Part shown: one piece after another, positions 41,700 to 49,892 of the stretch
Numbering within the stretch: the stretch's first letter is position 1
Layout: the number at the start of each line of letters is the position of its first letter
Program-made: the position numbers and the translations under genes
Origin: Saccharothrix australiensis
GTDB taxonomy: Bacteria > Actinomycetota > Actinomycetes > Mycobacteriales > Pseudonocardiaceae
Assembly (NCBI RefSeq): GCF_003634935.1
Contig: NZ_RBXO01000001.1
Span: 7,713,501 to 7,777,500, forward strand
Direction of reading: 5' to 3'
Length of the DNA stretch: 64,000 nt
Notes under the pieces: model-generated
Databases searched by the model: none
What the model was told of the DNA's origin: nothing
The model's input: the letters and a program-made list of their open reading frames with translations, nothing else

Positions 41700-42803
41700 T
41701 CAGCCCAGGTCGCAGCCCACCAGCACGGGTTCCGGGCGCAGCTCCACCCCGAACGCCGAGCGCACCCCGTCCCGCACCTCGCGGGCCAGGTCCAGCAGGT
41801 CCTCGGTGGACGCGCCGCCGCGGTTGGTCAGCGCGAGCGTGTGCTTGCCGGACAGCGCGACCCGCCCGCCGGGACCGCGGTGACCCCGCGTGAACCCGGC
41901 CCGTTCGATCAGCCAGGCCGCGGAGAGCTTGTGGTGGCCCGGACCCGCCGGGTAGGTCGGCACCTCGGTGTGGCGGCCCAACCGCTCGGCGATGCGGATC
42001 AGCACGCCGGTCAGCGTCGAGTCGTCCAGCAGCGGGTTGGTGAAGAACGAGCCCGCGCTCCACGTGTCGTGGTCGGCCGCGTCGAGCACCATCCCCTTGC
42101 CCCGCCGCAACTCCAGCACGGCCTTCCGCGCGGCGTCGGCGGGCACGCGGGCGCCCTGCGGCACGCCCAGCACCCGCGCCAGCTCGGCGTAGCGGATGGG
42201 CGCGGACTGGCCGCCCGAGGTCAGCGCGAACCTGGCCCGCAGCACCACCGCCTGGTCGGTGCCCTTCAGCACGCTGGTCCGGTAGGCGAGCCCCAGCGCG
42301 TCGGCGGGCTGCTGGTGGACCCGGCCCGTGCGGCGGTCGAGCAGGTCGACCGACGTCAGCACCTGCGAGACCTCCACGCCGTACGCGCCGACGTTCTGCA
42401 CCGGCGTCGCGCCGACCAGGCCGGGGATGCCGGACAGGCACTCCAGGCCGCCCAGCCCCTGCGACACGGCCTCCGCGACCACGGAGTCCCAATCCTCGCC
42501 CGCTTCCACGGTGAGCTGCACGAGCCCGTCGCCCAGCGGGTCGAGCCGGCGGCCCTGCGTCGCGACCTGCACGGCGGTCCCGGCGAACCCCGCGTCGGAG
42601 ATCACGAGGTTCGAGCCGCCGCCGAGCAGCAGCACGGGTTCGCCGGACGCGTCGAGCGCGCGCACGGCGTCGACCAGCTCGGCGGCGGTGGCCGCGCGCA
42701 CGAACCGCGCCGCCGGGCCACCGAGCCGTAGCGTGGTGCGCTCGGCTAGCGGCACGCGGGCGCGCACCTGGGCACTGGACAGCGGGGTGGTCACGGGCGT
42801 CAA
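41700..42803 (-). CDS. murB: UDP-N-acetylmuramate dehydrogenase
   Basis: 367 residues from TTG 42803, with GGAGG 6 nt upstream; in-frame ATG 42821 and GTG 42794 are alternatives. FAD-dependent second step of UDP-MurNAc synthesis. FAD-domain motifs PLAERTTLRLGGPAARFV and LLGGGSNLVISDAGF, the substrate region IPGLVGATPVQNVGAYGVEV (catalytic Tyr), the proton-donor serine block SAGSFFTNP and the C-terminal SAAWLIERAGF. Divergent from DUF2505 with about 16 bp between starts, so transcripts are probably leaderless. Confidence 0.95.
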   Translation of the reverse strand: MTPVTTPLSSAQVRARVPLAERTTLRLGGPAARFVRAATAAELVDAVRALDASGEPVLLLGGGSNLVISDAGFAGTAVQVATQGRRLDPLGDGLVQLTVEAGEDWDSVVAEAVSQGLGGLECLSGIPGLVGATPVQNVGAYGVEVSQVLTSVDLLDRRTGRVHQQPADALGLAYRTSVLKGTDQAVVLRARFALTSGGQSAPIRYAELARVLGVPQGARVPADAARKAVLELRRGKGMVLDAADHDTWSAGSFFTNPLLDDSTLTGVLIRIAERLGRHTEVPTYPAGPGHHKLSAAWLIERAGFTRGHRGPGGRVALSGKHTLALTNRGGASTEDLLDLAREVRDGVRSAFGVELRPEPVLVGCDLG

Positions 42804-42819
42804 CGGTAGCCTCCGCGAC

Positions 42820-43317
42820 ATGGCACGCCGCATCGAGCACCTGACGACGTCCCGCCGGCCCGCGTCGGACGTCTACTCCGCCCTGGTGGACGACGCCTAC
42901 CTCCGCGACCGACTGGCCGCCCTCGGCGGCGTGGGCGCGGAGCTGGTGGCGTTCAACCGGACGGACACCACCACGTCGTACCAGCTCAGGCAGGGCATCC
43001 CGGCCGAGAAGCTGCCGTCGGTGGCGCGCGGCGTCCTGGGCGGCGACCTGCTGATCGACCGCGCCGAGTCGTGGACCGAGGCCGGCTACGCCGGGACCGT
43101 CGAAGTGACGCTGGGCGGCGTGCCCGGCCGGCTCGACGGGACCATCACGCTGGCCGACGCGGCGGGCGGTGGGAGCGAACTCACCCTCGTGGGTCAGGTC
43201 AAGGTCGGCATCCCGCTCGTGGGCGGCAAGCTGGAGTCGCTGATCGTCGAGCAGGTCGCCGTGCTGCTGGACAAGGAAGCCGAGTTCACCACCGAATGGC
43301 TCGCGCGCCGCGCCTAG
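42820..43317 (+). CDS. DUF2505 family protein
   Basis: 165 residues from ATG 42820, no ribosome binding site (probably leaderless). START/SRPBCC-like small domain: MARRIEHLTTSRRPASDVYSAL, VELVAF-type strand, SYQLRQGIPAEKLPSVARGV and GQVKVGIPLVGGKLESLIVEQV. The pattern VGGKxE near the C-terminus is a hallmark of DUF2505. It corresponds to Rv0481c, divergent from murB as here. Ligand and role unknown. Confidence 0.85.
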   Translation: MARRIEHLTTSRRPASDVYSALVDDAYLRDRLAALGGVGAELVAFNRTDTTTSYQLRQGIPAEKLPSVARGVLGGDLLIDRAESWTEAGYAGTVEVTLGGVPGRLDGTITLADAAGGGSELTLVGQVKVGIPLVGGKLESLIVEQVAVLLDKEAEFTTEWLARRA

Positions 43318-44105
43318 CGGCGGGCCGGGCCCGCGCGCTCGGCCTGCCCACGAGGGGCACGACCAACCCGAACCGCCTCCGCCGGGTCGACCGGTGGGTG
43401 GCGCACGCCTGCCGCGCGCTCGTCGAGGGCTCGGACGACCCGTTGGTCGTCGACCTCGGCTACGGCTCCTCGCCGATCACGACGGTCGAGATGGCGGCCC
43501 GGCTGCGCCCGCTCAACCCGCGCCTGAGGGTCCTCGGGCTGGAGTTGGACGCCGAGCGGGTCGCGGCGGGAGAGGCGGCGGCCGACCCGCCGCGCCTGGA
43601 GTTCCGCCGAGGCGGTTTCGAGCTGGCCGGACGCCGCCCGGTGCTGCTGCGGGCGTTCAACGTGCTCCGCCAGTACACCGAGGAGCAGGCGGCGGACGCG
43701 TGGACGACCATGCTCGGCCGCCTGGCGCCGGGCGGCGTCCTGGTCGAGGGCACGTGCGACGAGATCGGCCGCCGCTGCTCGTGGGTCGCGCTGACGGCGG
43801 ACGGGCCGCGAACGTTCACCCTGTCGTGCCTGCCCGCCGACCTGGACACGCCGAGCGACCTGGCCGAACGCCTGCCGAAGGCGCTCATCCACCGCAACGT
43901 GCCCGGCGAACGCGTCCACGCCCTGCTGACCGACCTCGACACGTGCTGGGCCACGGCCGCGACCTTCGCGCCGTTCGGCCCGAGGGCACGCTGGGTGGAG
44001 ACCATCACCCTGCTGGCGCGCCGGGGCTGGCCGGTGCTCGACGACCGCAAGCGCTGGCGGCTCGGCGAGCTGACCGTCCCGTGGGACTCCGTCCGCCCCC
44101 TCTGA
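43296..44105 (+). CDS. class I SAM-dependent methyltransferase-like protein
   Basis: 269 residues from ATG 43296, overlapping the DUF2505 end by 22 bp. The N-terminus has LPTRGTTNPNRLRRVDRWV, then the Rossmann glycine motif VVDLGYGSSPITTVEMA, LGLELDAERVAAGE and FELAGRRPVLLRAFNVLRQY, followed by EGTCDEIGRRCSWVAL. The spacing fits a class I methyltransferase, though the GxGxG is degenerate (GYGSS). Substrate unknown; translation is coupled to DUF2505. Confidence 0.75.
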   Translation: MARAPRLAAGRARALGLPTRGTTNPNRLRRVDRWVAHACRALVEGSDDPLVVDLGYGSSPITTVEMAARLRPLNPRLRVLGLELDAERVAAGEAAADPPRLEFRRGGFELAGRRPVLLRAFNVLRQYTEEQAADAWTTMLGRLAPGGVLVEGTCDEIGRRCSWVALTADGPRTFTLSCLPADLDTPSDLAERLPKALIHRNVPGERVHALLTDLDTCWATAATFAPFGPRARWVETITLLARRGWPVLDDRKRWRLGELTVPWDSVRPL

Positions 44106-44134
44106 CCACCCCCGCCCAAGCCCGGAGGCCGGCC

Positions 44135-44200
44135 TCACCCCGCCGCCGTGCTCACCCTGCTGTGGTCCTGCTGCTCCAGAAGCGCACAGAAGGCGAGCCC
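44135..44200 (+). repeat. dispersed repeat, copy B
   Basis: Near-identical to 475-540, same orientation, beginning 30 bp after the methyltransferase stop. The shared core GTGCTCACCCTGCTGTGGTC and the flank CAGAAGGC are the most constant parts. The rest of the 200-bp spacer shows nothing recognisable. Confidence 0.75.
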
Positions 44201-44305
44201 CGCCCCGGTAAGTGACAAGAGCCGAACCCACCGGAGCGGCAGTGTGAGGTACTCGCCGGGGGAAAAGACTTGGCAGAGGATCACCCGAGGGGGAGGCTCG
44301 ACGGG

Positions 44306-45040
44306 GTGGAACACCAGGATCTCCTTGCCGAAGCTCGCATCCAGTACCGGGCGATGCGGGCGGCCGTCATCGCCGCCGGTCCCGAGGCGCCCGTGCCCAC
44401 CTGTCCCGAGTGGAACGTCCAGCAGCTCACCCACCACCTCGCGGGCGTCGCCTCCTGGGCCCGGACGGCCCTCGACACGCCCGTCGACGGGGACCGACCC
44501 GCTCCCGGCACGCCGCCGGACACCTGGCAGGAGCTGCTGACCTGGTGGGACGACCGGTTCACCGAGCTGAACGACGCGCTGGCCGAGGCGTCGCCGGACA
44601 CTCCCGCGTGGACGTTCGCCGGGCCGAAGTCGGTCGGCTTCTGGGTGCGCAGGCAGGCGCACGAGATCGCCATCCACCGGTTGGACGCCGAGCACGCGCT
44701 GCACGGACCGGAGGTGCCGACCCTGCTGTTCGGCACGGACTTCGCGGCCGACGGCGTGGACGAGTTCCTGTCCCGGCTGCTGCCGCGCGTCGCGCAGCGG
44801 TGGCCGATCGAGCGCGAGGGCAGGCTGCTGTTCCACGCCGCCGACGCGGGTCGCGCGTGGGAGGTGCGCCTCACGCCCGGCCGGCCGCCGGAGACCGCGC
44901 CGCTCACCGACGCGGCGACCGACGCGGACGCCACGGTCGCGGGCACCGCCGACGCCCTCTACCGGCTGGTGTGGAACCGGCCGAGCGGCGCCATCGTGAC
45001 GGGTGACAGGTCGCTGGTGGATTCGGTGCCGCGACCGTAG
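44306..45040 (+). CDS. maleylpyruvate isomerase family, mycothiol-dependent-type enzyme
   Basis: 244 residues from GTG 44306, 9 nt after GGGGGAGG. DinB-like metal-binding N-terminal domain with VPTCPEWNVQQLTHHLAG (metal His), WDDRFTELNDAL and VRRQAHEIAIHRLDAEHAL (metal Glu/His). A C-terminal MDMPI domain with HAADAGRAWEVRLTPG, ATVAGTADALYRLVWNRP and VTGDRSLVD follows. Members use mycothiol as cofactor for isomerase or transferase reactions; the substrate is not predictable. The presence of mshA makes mycothiol available. Confidence 0.85.
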   Translation: MEHQDLLAEARIQYRAMRAAVIAAGPEAPVPTCPEWNVQQLTHHLAGVASWARTALDTPVDGDRPAPGTPPDTWQELLTWWDDRFTELNDALAEASPDTPAWTFAGPKSVGFWVRRQAHEIAIHRLDAEHALHGPEVPTLLFGTDFAADGVDEFLSRLLPRVAQRWPIEREGRLLFHAADAGRAWEVRLTPGRPPETAPLTDAATDADATVAGTADALYRLVWNRPSGAIVTGDRSLVDSVPRP

Positions 45041-45052
45041 ATACTTCTGGAC

Positions 45053-45928
45053 GTGCCCCAGCCCGAACGACGCTACGTGATCACCTTCGGCTGTCCGGAC
45101 CGCACCGGCATCGTGGCCAGGATCTCCTCGTTCCTGGCCGAGCACGGCGGTTGGATCGTCGAGGCGGCCTACCACACCGATCCGACGACGAACTGGTTCT
45201 TCACGCGCCAGGAGGTGCGCGCGGACTCGTTGCCGTTCGGCGTGGACGAGTTGCGGGAGCGGTTCGGGCTGGTCGCCCGCGAGTTGGGCGCGAACGCCAA
45301 CTGGCGGGTCACCGACACGGGCGAGCGCCGGCGGGTCGTGCTGCTGGTGTCCAAGGAGGGGCACTGCCTGTACGACCTGCTGGGCCGCGTCGCGTCGCAC
45401 GAGCTGGACGTCGAGGTGTCGGCGGTGATCGGCAACCACGCCGACCTGGCGGGCATCACGCGGGCGCACGGCATCCCGTTCCACCACGTGCCGTTCCCGG
45501 TCAACGACCCGGAGGGCAAGCAGGCGGCGTTCGCGCAGCTGCGGCAGCTCGTGGACGGGCACCGGCCGCACGCGGTGGTCCTGGCGCGGTTCATGCAGAT
45601 CCTGCCGCCGGAGCTGTGCGCGGACTGGGCGGGCCGGGCGCTGAACATCCACCACAGCTTCCTGCCGTCGTTCGTCGGGGCCCGGCCCTACCACCAGGCG
45701 CACGGCCGGGGCGTGAAGCTGGTCGGCGCGACGTGCCACTACGTGACGGCCGACCTGGACCAGGGCCCGATCATCGAGCAGGACGTGATCCGGGTGGACC
45801 ACACCGACTCGATCCCGGACATGGTGCGCAAGGGGCGCGACATCGAGAAGGTGGTGCTCGCGCGCGGTCTGCGCTGGCACCTGGAGGACCGCGTGCTGGT
45901 GCACGGCAACCAGACCGTCATCTTCTGA
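45053..45928 (+). CDS. purU: formyltetrahydrofolate deformylase
   Basis: 291 residues from GTG 45053, 12 bp after the previous gene. N-terminal ACT domain (about 5-85; ITFGCPDRTGIVARISSFLAEHGGWIVEAAYHTD) and a C-terminal formyltransferase-fold hydrolase domain with VVLARFMQILPPELC, LNIHHSFLPSF (catalytic Asn/His) and TADLDQGPIIEQDV (catalytic Asp). Hydrolyses 10-formyl-THF to formate and THF, balancing one-carbon pools. Confidence 0.95.
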   Translation: MPQPERRYVITFGCPDRTGIVARISSFLAEHGGWIVEAAYHTDPTTNWFFTRQEVRADSLPFGVDELRERFGLVARELGANANWRVTDTGERRRVVLLVSKEGHCLYDLLGRVASHELDVEVSAVIGNHADLAGITRAHGIPFHHVPFPVNDPEGKQAAFAQLRQLVDGHRPHAVVLARFMQILPPELCADWAGRALNIHHSFLPSFVGARPYHQAHGRGVKLVGATCHYVTADLDQGPIIEQDVIRVDHTDSIPDMVRKGRDIEKVVLARGLRWHLEDRVLVHGNQTVIF

Positions 45929-45939
45929 CGCCCCGGACT

Positions 45940-45985
45940 GCTCCGAACCCCCTGCTCCGAACCCCCTGATCCGGACCCGCTGCCC
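45940..45985. repeat. short tandem repeat after purU
   Basis: The 14-nt unit CTGCTCCGAACCCC occurs twice in tandem and then degenerates (CTGATCCGGACCC), starting 12 bp after the purU stop. Nothing else is recognisable in the 161-bp spacer. Confidence 0.6.
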
Positions 45986-46089
45986 TGAAGCCGACGCTCC
46001 GGGCCGGTCGGGCCGCACGACCGACGTCTACGCGGCCGCCTCGCGCCGAAGCCCGAACACGGCCCCGAGGCCCCGCGTAGGCTGCGCCG

Positions 46090-47160
46090 GTGCGCACCGA
46101 GATCAGCGACCCGGAGCAGGTCCGCCACGCCCGCGACCTGCGCGGCGCGGTCCTCGTCGGGATGGACCTGAGCGGCGAGGACCTGCGCGCCCCGTTGGAC
46201 GGGGCCCTGTTCCTGGGGTGCGTGCTGTCCCCCTCGGCGCAGCGGCGCGCCGACGCGGCGGGCGCGCTGGTGTTCCCCAACATCCCCGACGTGCCGTACT
46301 CGGTGTACCGGTCGACCCTCTACACGACCGCCGAGCTGTTCGACGGGTTCGACCCGGCCCGGCCCGAGTCGTACGCCGACACCCTCGACGCCCGCGTCTA
46401 CCGGCACAGCAGGCGTCAGGGCCACCACCCCGACCCGCTGCACGCCCTCGCCGAGCGCCTGCACGACCACGCCGTCACGGAGGCCCTCGACGAGGTGCTG
46501 CACGGCTCGCCGGTGGCCGTGGTGGGCGGTCACGCGCTGCGCCGGGACACGGCGGGCTACCGGCGTGCCGTGGCGCTGGGCGCGGCGCTCGGCGAAGCCG
46601 GGTTCACGGTCCTGACCGGCGGCGGGCCGGGCGCGATGGAGGCCGTGCCGCTGGGCGTGCGGGTCGGCGTGGACGAGGGCGTGCTCGCCGACCTGGCCAG
46701 GGCGCCGGAGTTCGGCGGCGACGCCGGGTCCATCGGCCGGTGGATCGCCGCGTGCCCCACCGACCTGCCCGCGTTCGACAAGCCGCGCACGATCGGCATC
46801 CCCACCTGGTTCTACGGGCACGAGCCGCCCAACCCGGCGTGCGAGCTGCACGCCAAGTACTTCGCGAACTCGGTCCGCGAGGAGGGCCTGCTGACCGTCG
46901 CGACCGGCGGCGTCGTGTACACGCCGGGCAGCGCGGGCACCGTCCAGGAGGTGTTCCAGGACTACACCCAGAACCACTACGGCTCGGTCGGCCCGCCCGC
47001 GCCGATGGTGTTCCTGGGCGAGCGGTTCTGGGTGGAGGAGGTGCCCGCCGCCCCGCTCGTGCGGAAGCTCGCGCGCGGTCGGGAGGCGGAGCGCTGGGTG
47101 CTCGTCACGGACGACGTGGCCGAAGCGGTCGCCTTCCTGCGGGCGTACTCAGCCGCCTGA
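46090..47160 (+). CDS. LOG-like Rossmann nucleotide-binding protein
   Basis: 356 residues from GTG 46090. The N-terminus of about 75 residues (RHARDLRGAVLVGMDLSGEDLRAPLDGALFLGCVL) has an A-D-L-like pentapeptide-repeat flavour. The LOG/lysine-decarboxylase-like fold follows: VAVVGGHALRRDTAGYRRAVALG, FTVLTGGGPGAMEAVPLGV, IPTWFYGHEPPN and the nucleotide motif TPGSAGTVQEVFQDY (normally PGGxGTxxE). It resembles LOG-type phosphoribohydrolases, but catalytic identity is uncertain because the PGGxGT motif is altered. Ends overlapping the amidase stop by 12 bp. Confidence 0.75.
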   Translation: MRTEISDPEQVRHARDLRGAVLVGMDLSGEDLRAPLDGALFLGCVLSPSAQRRADAAGALVFPNIPDVPYSVYRSTLYTTAELFDGFDPARPESYADTLDARVYRHSRRQGHHPDPLHALAERLHDHAVTEALDEVLHGSPVAVVGGHALRRDTAGYRRAVALGAALGEAGFTVLTGGGPGAMEAVPLGVRVGVDEGVLADLARAPEFGGDAGSIGRWIAACPTDLPAFDKPRTIGIPTWFYGHEPPNPACELHAKYFANSVREEGLLTVATGGVVYTPGSAGTVQEVFQDYTQNHYGSVGPPAPMVFLGERFWVEEVPAAPLVRKLARGREAERWVLVTDDVAEAVAFLRAYSAA

Positions 47161-48549
47161 CGCGCCGACCGGCGCGAGCACGCCGAACCGCTCCTCCACG
47201 GCGGACGCCGCGTCGAGGCACACGTCCTCCCGGTAGGCGCGGCCGACCAGCTGCACCCCGGTGGGCAGCCCGTCGGCCAGGCCGGTGGGCACCGCCACGG
47301 CGGGCAGGCCGGCGAAGCTGGTCGCGGTGCACAGCCGCATGGCGGTGGTCACCAGGTGGTGCCCGGCCGCGTCCCGCGACTCGACGCCGGGCTCGACCGG
47401 CGGTTCGGTGAACACCGGCCCGAGCAGCAGCGGGTACCGGTCGAGGAAGCCCGCCCACGCCCGCTTCACGGCGAGCACGACGCCGGTCAGCCGCAGGTAC
47501 TCCGCCACGTCCACCGGCGCGGCCTTCGCCATCGAGTGCTCGATGTACCGGTGGCCGCCTTCGCCGAGCAGGGTGCGCACGACCGGCCAGGCCGGGGCGA
47601 ACTCGGTCATCAGCAGGTGCCCGTACGCCGACAGCGCCTCGTCCAGCAGCGGGACGTCCGGGACGTCCACCACGTCGTACCCGGCGTCGGACAGCGCGTC
47701 GGCGGCCCGGACCACCGCCGCCCGCACGGTCGGGTGCACGCCGCTCCCGCCGGGGTCGGCGACGACGGCGACGCGGCGCGGAACCGGTTCGCCGCGCGGC
47801 GGCACGGGCACGGCGCGGGGGTCGCGCGGTGACGCGCCGGCCAGCGCCTCGAACGCCGGCCACAGGTCGCCGACGGTCCGCGCGAGCGGCCCGTCCACCA
47901 CGAACAGCTGCGCGCCCAGCGGCGGTTCGTCCTCGGGGCGCAGCCGGTGGTCGGCGGCGAACCGGCCGTAGGTCGGCTTGAGCCCGGCGAGGCCGCAGAA
48001 CGACGCCGGGATGCGCACCGAACCGCCGGAGTCGTTGCCCAGGCCCAGCGCCGCCATGCCGGTGGCGACCGCGACCGCGTCGCCGCCGCTCGTGCCGCCC
48101 GGCGTGACGCGCGCGTCCCACGGGTTCACCGTGTCGCCGAACAGCTCACTGCGGGTGTGCATCCCCGCCAACGTCAGCGTCGGCATGTTGCCGTGCCCGA
48201 TCGGGATCGCGCCCGCCGCGCGCAGCGCGGCCACCGGTGGCGCGTCCTCGACCGCCGTGAAGTCCTTCAGCCGCACCGCGCCGTGGGTGGTCGGCACGCC
48301 GCGGATCGCGATGCTCTCCTTGACGGTGAAGGGCACGCCGGCCAGCGGACCGACGTCCTCACCGGCGGCGCGCCTGCGGTCCAGCGCCCGCGCCTCGTCC
48401 AGCGCCTGGTCGGCCGGCAGTTGCGTGACCGCGTTGTAGCGCGGGTTCACCTCGGCGATCCGCGCCAGGTGCGCCCGCACCAGCTCGACGGCCGACACCT
48501 CGCCCGACCGCACCGCCGCCGCCTGTTCGACGGCCGTTCGCTCCCACAT
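47149..48549 (-). CDS. amidase (amidase-signature family)
   Basis: 466 residues, ATG 48549. Ser-cisSer-Lys triad: Lys in GVPFTVKESIA, cis-Ser in VTPGGTSGGDAVAVATG and nucleophile Ser in LGLGNDSGGSVRIPASFCGLAGLKPT. Hydrolyses an amide bond; the substrate range of this family is wide (indoleacetamide, aryl amides, tRNA-bound Gln in GatA). It is not GatA here, because no gatB/gatC neighbour exists. The divergent TetR gene and the operator between them suggest induction by its substrate. Confidence 0.88.
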   Translation of the reverse strand: MWERTAVEQAAAVRSGEVSAVELVRAHLARIAEVNPRYNAVTQLPADQALDEARALDRRRAAGEDVGPLAGVPFTVKESIAIRGVPTTHGAVRLKDFTAVEDAPPVAALRAAGAIPIGHGNMPTLTLAGMHTRSELFGDTVNPWDARVTPGGTSGGDAVAVATGMAALGLGNDSGGSVRIPASFCGLAGLKPTYGRFAADHRLRPEDEPPLGAQLFVVDGPLARTVGDLWPAFEALAGASPRDPRAVPVPPRGEPVPRRVAVVADPGGSGVHPTVRAAVVRAADALSDAGYDVVDVPDVPLLDEALSAYGHLLMTEFAPAWPVVRTLLGEGGHRYIEHSMAKAAPVDVAEYLRLTGVVLAVKRAWAGFLDRYPLLLGPVFTEPPVEPGVESRDAAGHHLVTTAMRLCTATSFAGLPAVAVPTGLADGLPTGVQLVGRAYREDVCLDAASAVEERFGVLAPVGASGG

Positions 48550-48564
48550 CGCGCACCCCCGGTT

Positions 48565-48592
48565 CGATACAAATGTATCGGATAGTATCCGG
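48565..48592. promoter_or_regulatory. TetR-type operator between amidase and tetR
   Basis: CGATACAAATGTATCG (48565-48580) is a near-perfect palindrome, and directly next to it CGGATAGTATCCGG (48579-48592) is a second one, sharing ATAC/GTAT half-sites. They fill the 45-bp gap between the divergent amidase and TetR starts, so one repressor can control both. The stretch is strongly AT-rich for this genome. Confidence 0.75.
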
Positions 48593-48594
48593 TC

Positions 48595-49119
48595 GTGCCG
48601 AAGCCGGTCGACCAGGACAGCAGGCGCAGGCGGATCGCGGATGCCGTCTGCCTGCTCGCCGACGAGCGCGGGCTGGAGGGCGTGAACCTGCGGGACGTCG
48701 CGGCGCGCGCGGCCGTCTCCCTCGGCGCGGTGCAGCGGTGCTTCCGCACCAAGGAGGAGATGCTGAAGTTCGCGCTGGGGGAGGTCGGCAGGCGCGTCCT
48801 GGCGCGCGTCGGCGACACCCCGGCCGACGCCGTGCTGGCCGTCGCGCTGCCGGAGCGGGCGGAGGCGAAGGTGTGGCTGGCGTTCCTCGCGCAGGCCGCG
48901 GTGAGCCCGACCCTCGCGCCGGTGCTGCGCGCCAACTACGCCGACCTGCACGCGATGTTCGTGCGCCTGCTCGGCGACCCCGTGCGGGCACGGGCGGTGC
49001 TGGCGCTGGCCGACGGCCTGACCGCGCACGTGCTCATCGGGCACCTCACGCCCGAGCAGGCGCGCGAGGTGCTGGCGGCGCAGCTGGCGGGGCACCCGTC
49101 GACCGCCCCGGCCGGCTGA
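48595..49119 (+). CDS. TetR family transcriptional regulator
   Basis: 174 residues from GTG 48595, no leader (leaderless). N-terminal HTH: RRRIADAVCLLADERGLEGVNLRDVAARAAVSLGAVQRCFRTKEEML, with the recognition helix VSLGAVQRCF. The C-terminal ligand domain is short and Ala/Leu-rich. Probably represses itself and the divergent amidase through the adjacent palindromes. Confidence 0.88.
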   Translation: MPKPVDQDSRRRRIADAVCLLADERGLEGVNLRDVAARAAVSLGAVQRCFRTKEEMLKFALGEVGRRVLARVGDTPADAVLAVALPERAEAKVWLAFLAQAAVSPTLAPVLRANYADLHAMFVRLLGDPVRARAVLALADGLTAHVLIGHLTPEQAREVLAAQLAGHPSTAPAG

Positions 49120-49272
49120 TCACCGACCCGGCGGTCCCCGGCCCGCTGACCGCTCGGCCCGGTGATCCCCAGGCCCGGTGATCCCCAGGCCCGGTGCGCC
49201 CGACCCGGTGGTCCCCCACCCCGTGCGCTCGGCCGGCGGCCGCTCGGCCCGGTGCGCTCGGCCCGGTGATCC
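49120..49272. repeat. GGTGATCCCC-type short repeats after tetR
   Basis: The spacer is built from short G+C-rich repeats: CCCGGTGATCCCCAGG twice in tandem (about 49158-49190) and several CGGCCCGGTG units after. It begins right after the TetR stop and ends at the YbaK stop; no gene and no clear terminator. Confidence 0.55.
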
Positions 49273-49821
49273 CTAGCGGGCCAACCCCTCGACCACCTCG
49301 GCGCCGGGCAGCTTCGCCAGCACCGCGCCGGGCACCAGGAGCTTGCTGCCCCGGACGCCGCTGCCGATCACCAGTTCCGGCGCGGCGGCCACCTCGGGCG
49401 ACAGCAGCACCGGCCAGTCGGCGGGCAGCCCGACCGGCGTGATGCCGCCGTACGCCATGCCCGTCAGCGCCACGGCGTCGTCCATCGGCGCGAACGAGGC
49501 GCGCCGCGCGTCCAGCCGCCGCCGGACCACGCCGTTCACGTCGGCACGGGTCGTGGCGAGCACGACGCACGCGGCGTACCGCACGGTGTCGCCGCGCTTG
49601 CCCGCGACGATCACGCAGTTCGCGGACGCGTCGAGCGGCGAGCCGTAGTGCGCGCAGAACTCGGCCGTGTCGGCCAGCTCGGGGTCGATCGCGCCGACCG
49701 CCACCCGACTCGCGTCCGCCGTCGACCGCAGCGCGGCGGCCACCGGCTCCGCCACCAGGTCCAACCGGTCGAGGACGGGCACGGGGACGAGGGTTCCTGC
49801 GATGGTCCACACGCCGACCAT
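49273..49821 (-). CDS. YbaK/EbsC-type aminoacyl-tRNA deacylase-like protein
   Basis: 182 residues from ATG 49821, no ribosome site. YbaK fold: FCAHYGSPLDASANCVIVAGKRGDTVRYAACVVLATTRADVNG (the invariant Lys in GKRG) and ALTGMAYGGITPVGLPADWPVLLSPEV, as in proteins that clear mischarged Cys- or Ala-tRNA. Its start lies 16 bp from the palindrome that serves the divergent TipA-like gene, so shared regulation is possible. Confidence 0.82.
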   Translation of the reverse strand: MVGVWTIAGTLVPVPVLDRLDLVAEPVAAALRSTADASRVAVGAIDPELADTAEFCAHYGSPLDASANCVIVAGKRGDTVRYAACVVLATTRADVNGVVRRRLDARRASFAPMDDAVALTGMAYGGITPVGLPADWPVLLSPEVAAAPELVIGSGVRGSKLLVPGAVLAKLPGAEVVEGLAR

Positions 49822-49836
49822 CCTGCCGGCTCGCGC

Positions 49837-49867
49837 TTGACGTTGACGCAACGTCAACACCTACCGT
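49837..49867 (+). promoter_or_regulatory. MerR-type promoter with 19-bp spacer
   Basis: TTGACGTTG-ACG-CAACGTCAA (49837-49857) is a perfect 9-bp inverted repeat. A -35 TTGACG at 49837-49842 and a -10 TACCGT at 49862-49867 are 19 bp apart, with the palindrome in the spacer. This over-long spacing is the hallmark of promoters activated by MerR-family proteins; the MerR-type gene starts at 49893. Confidence 0.8.
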
Positions 49868-49892
49868 GGTGGCCACGGGGAGGTGACGGGTC

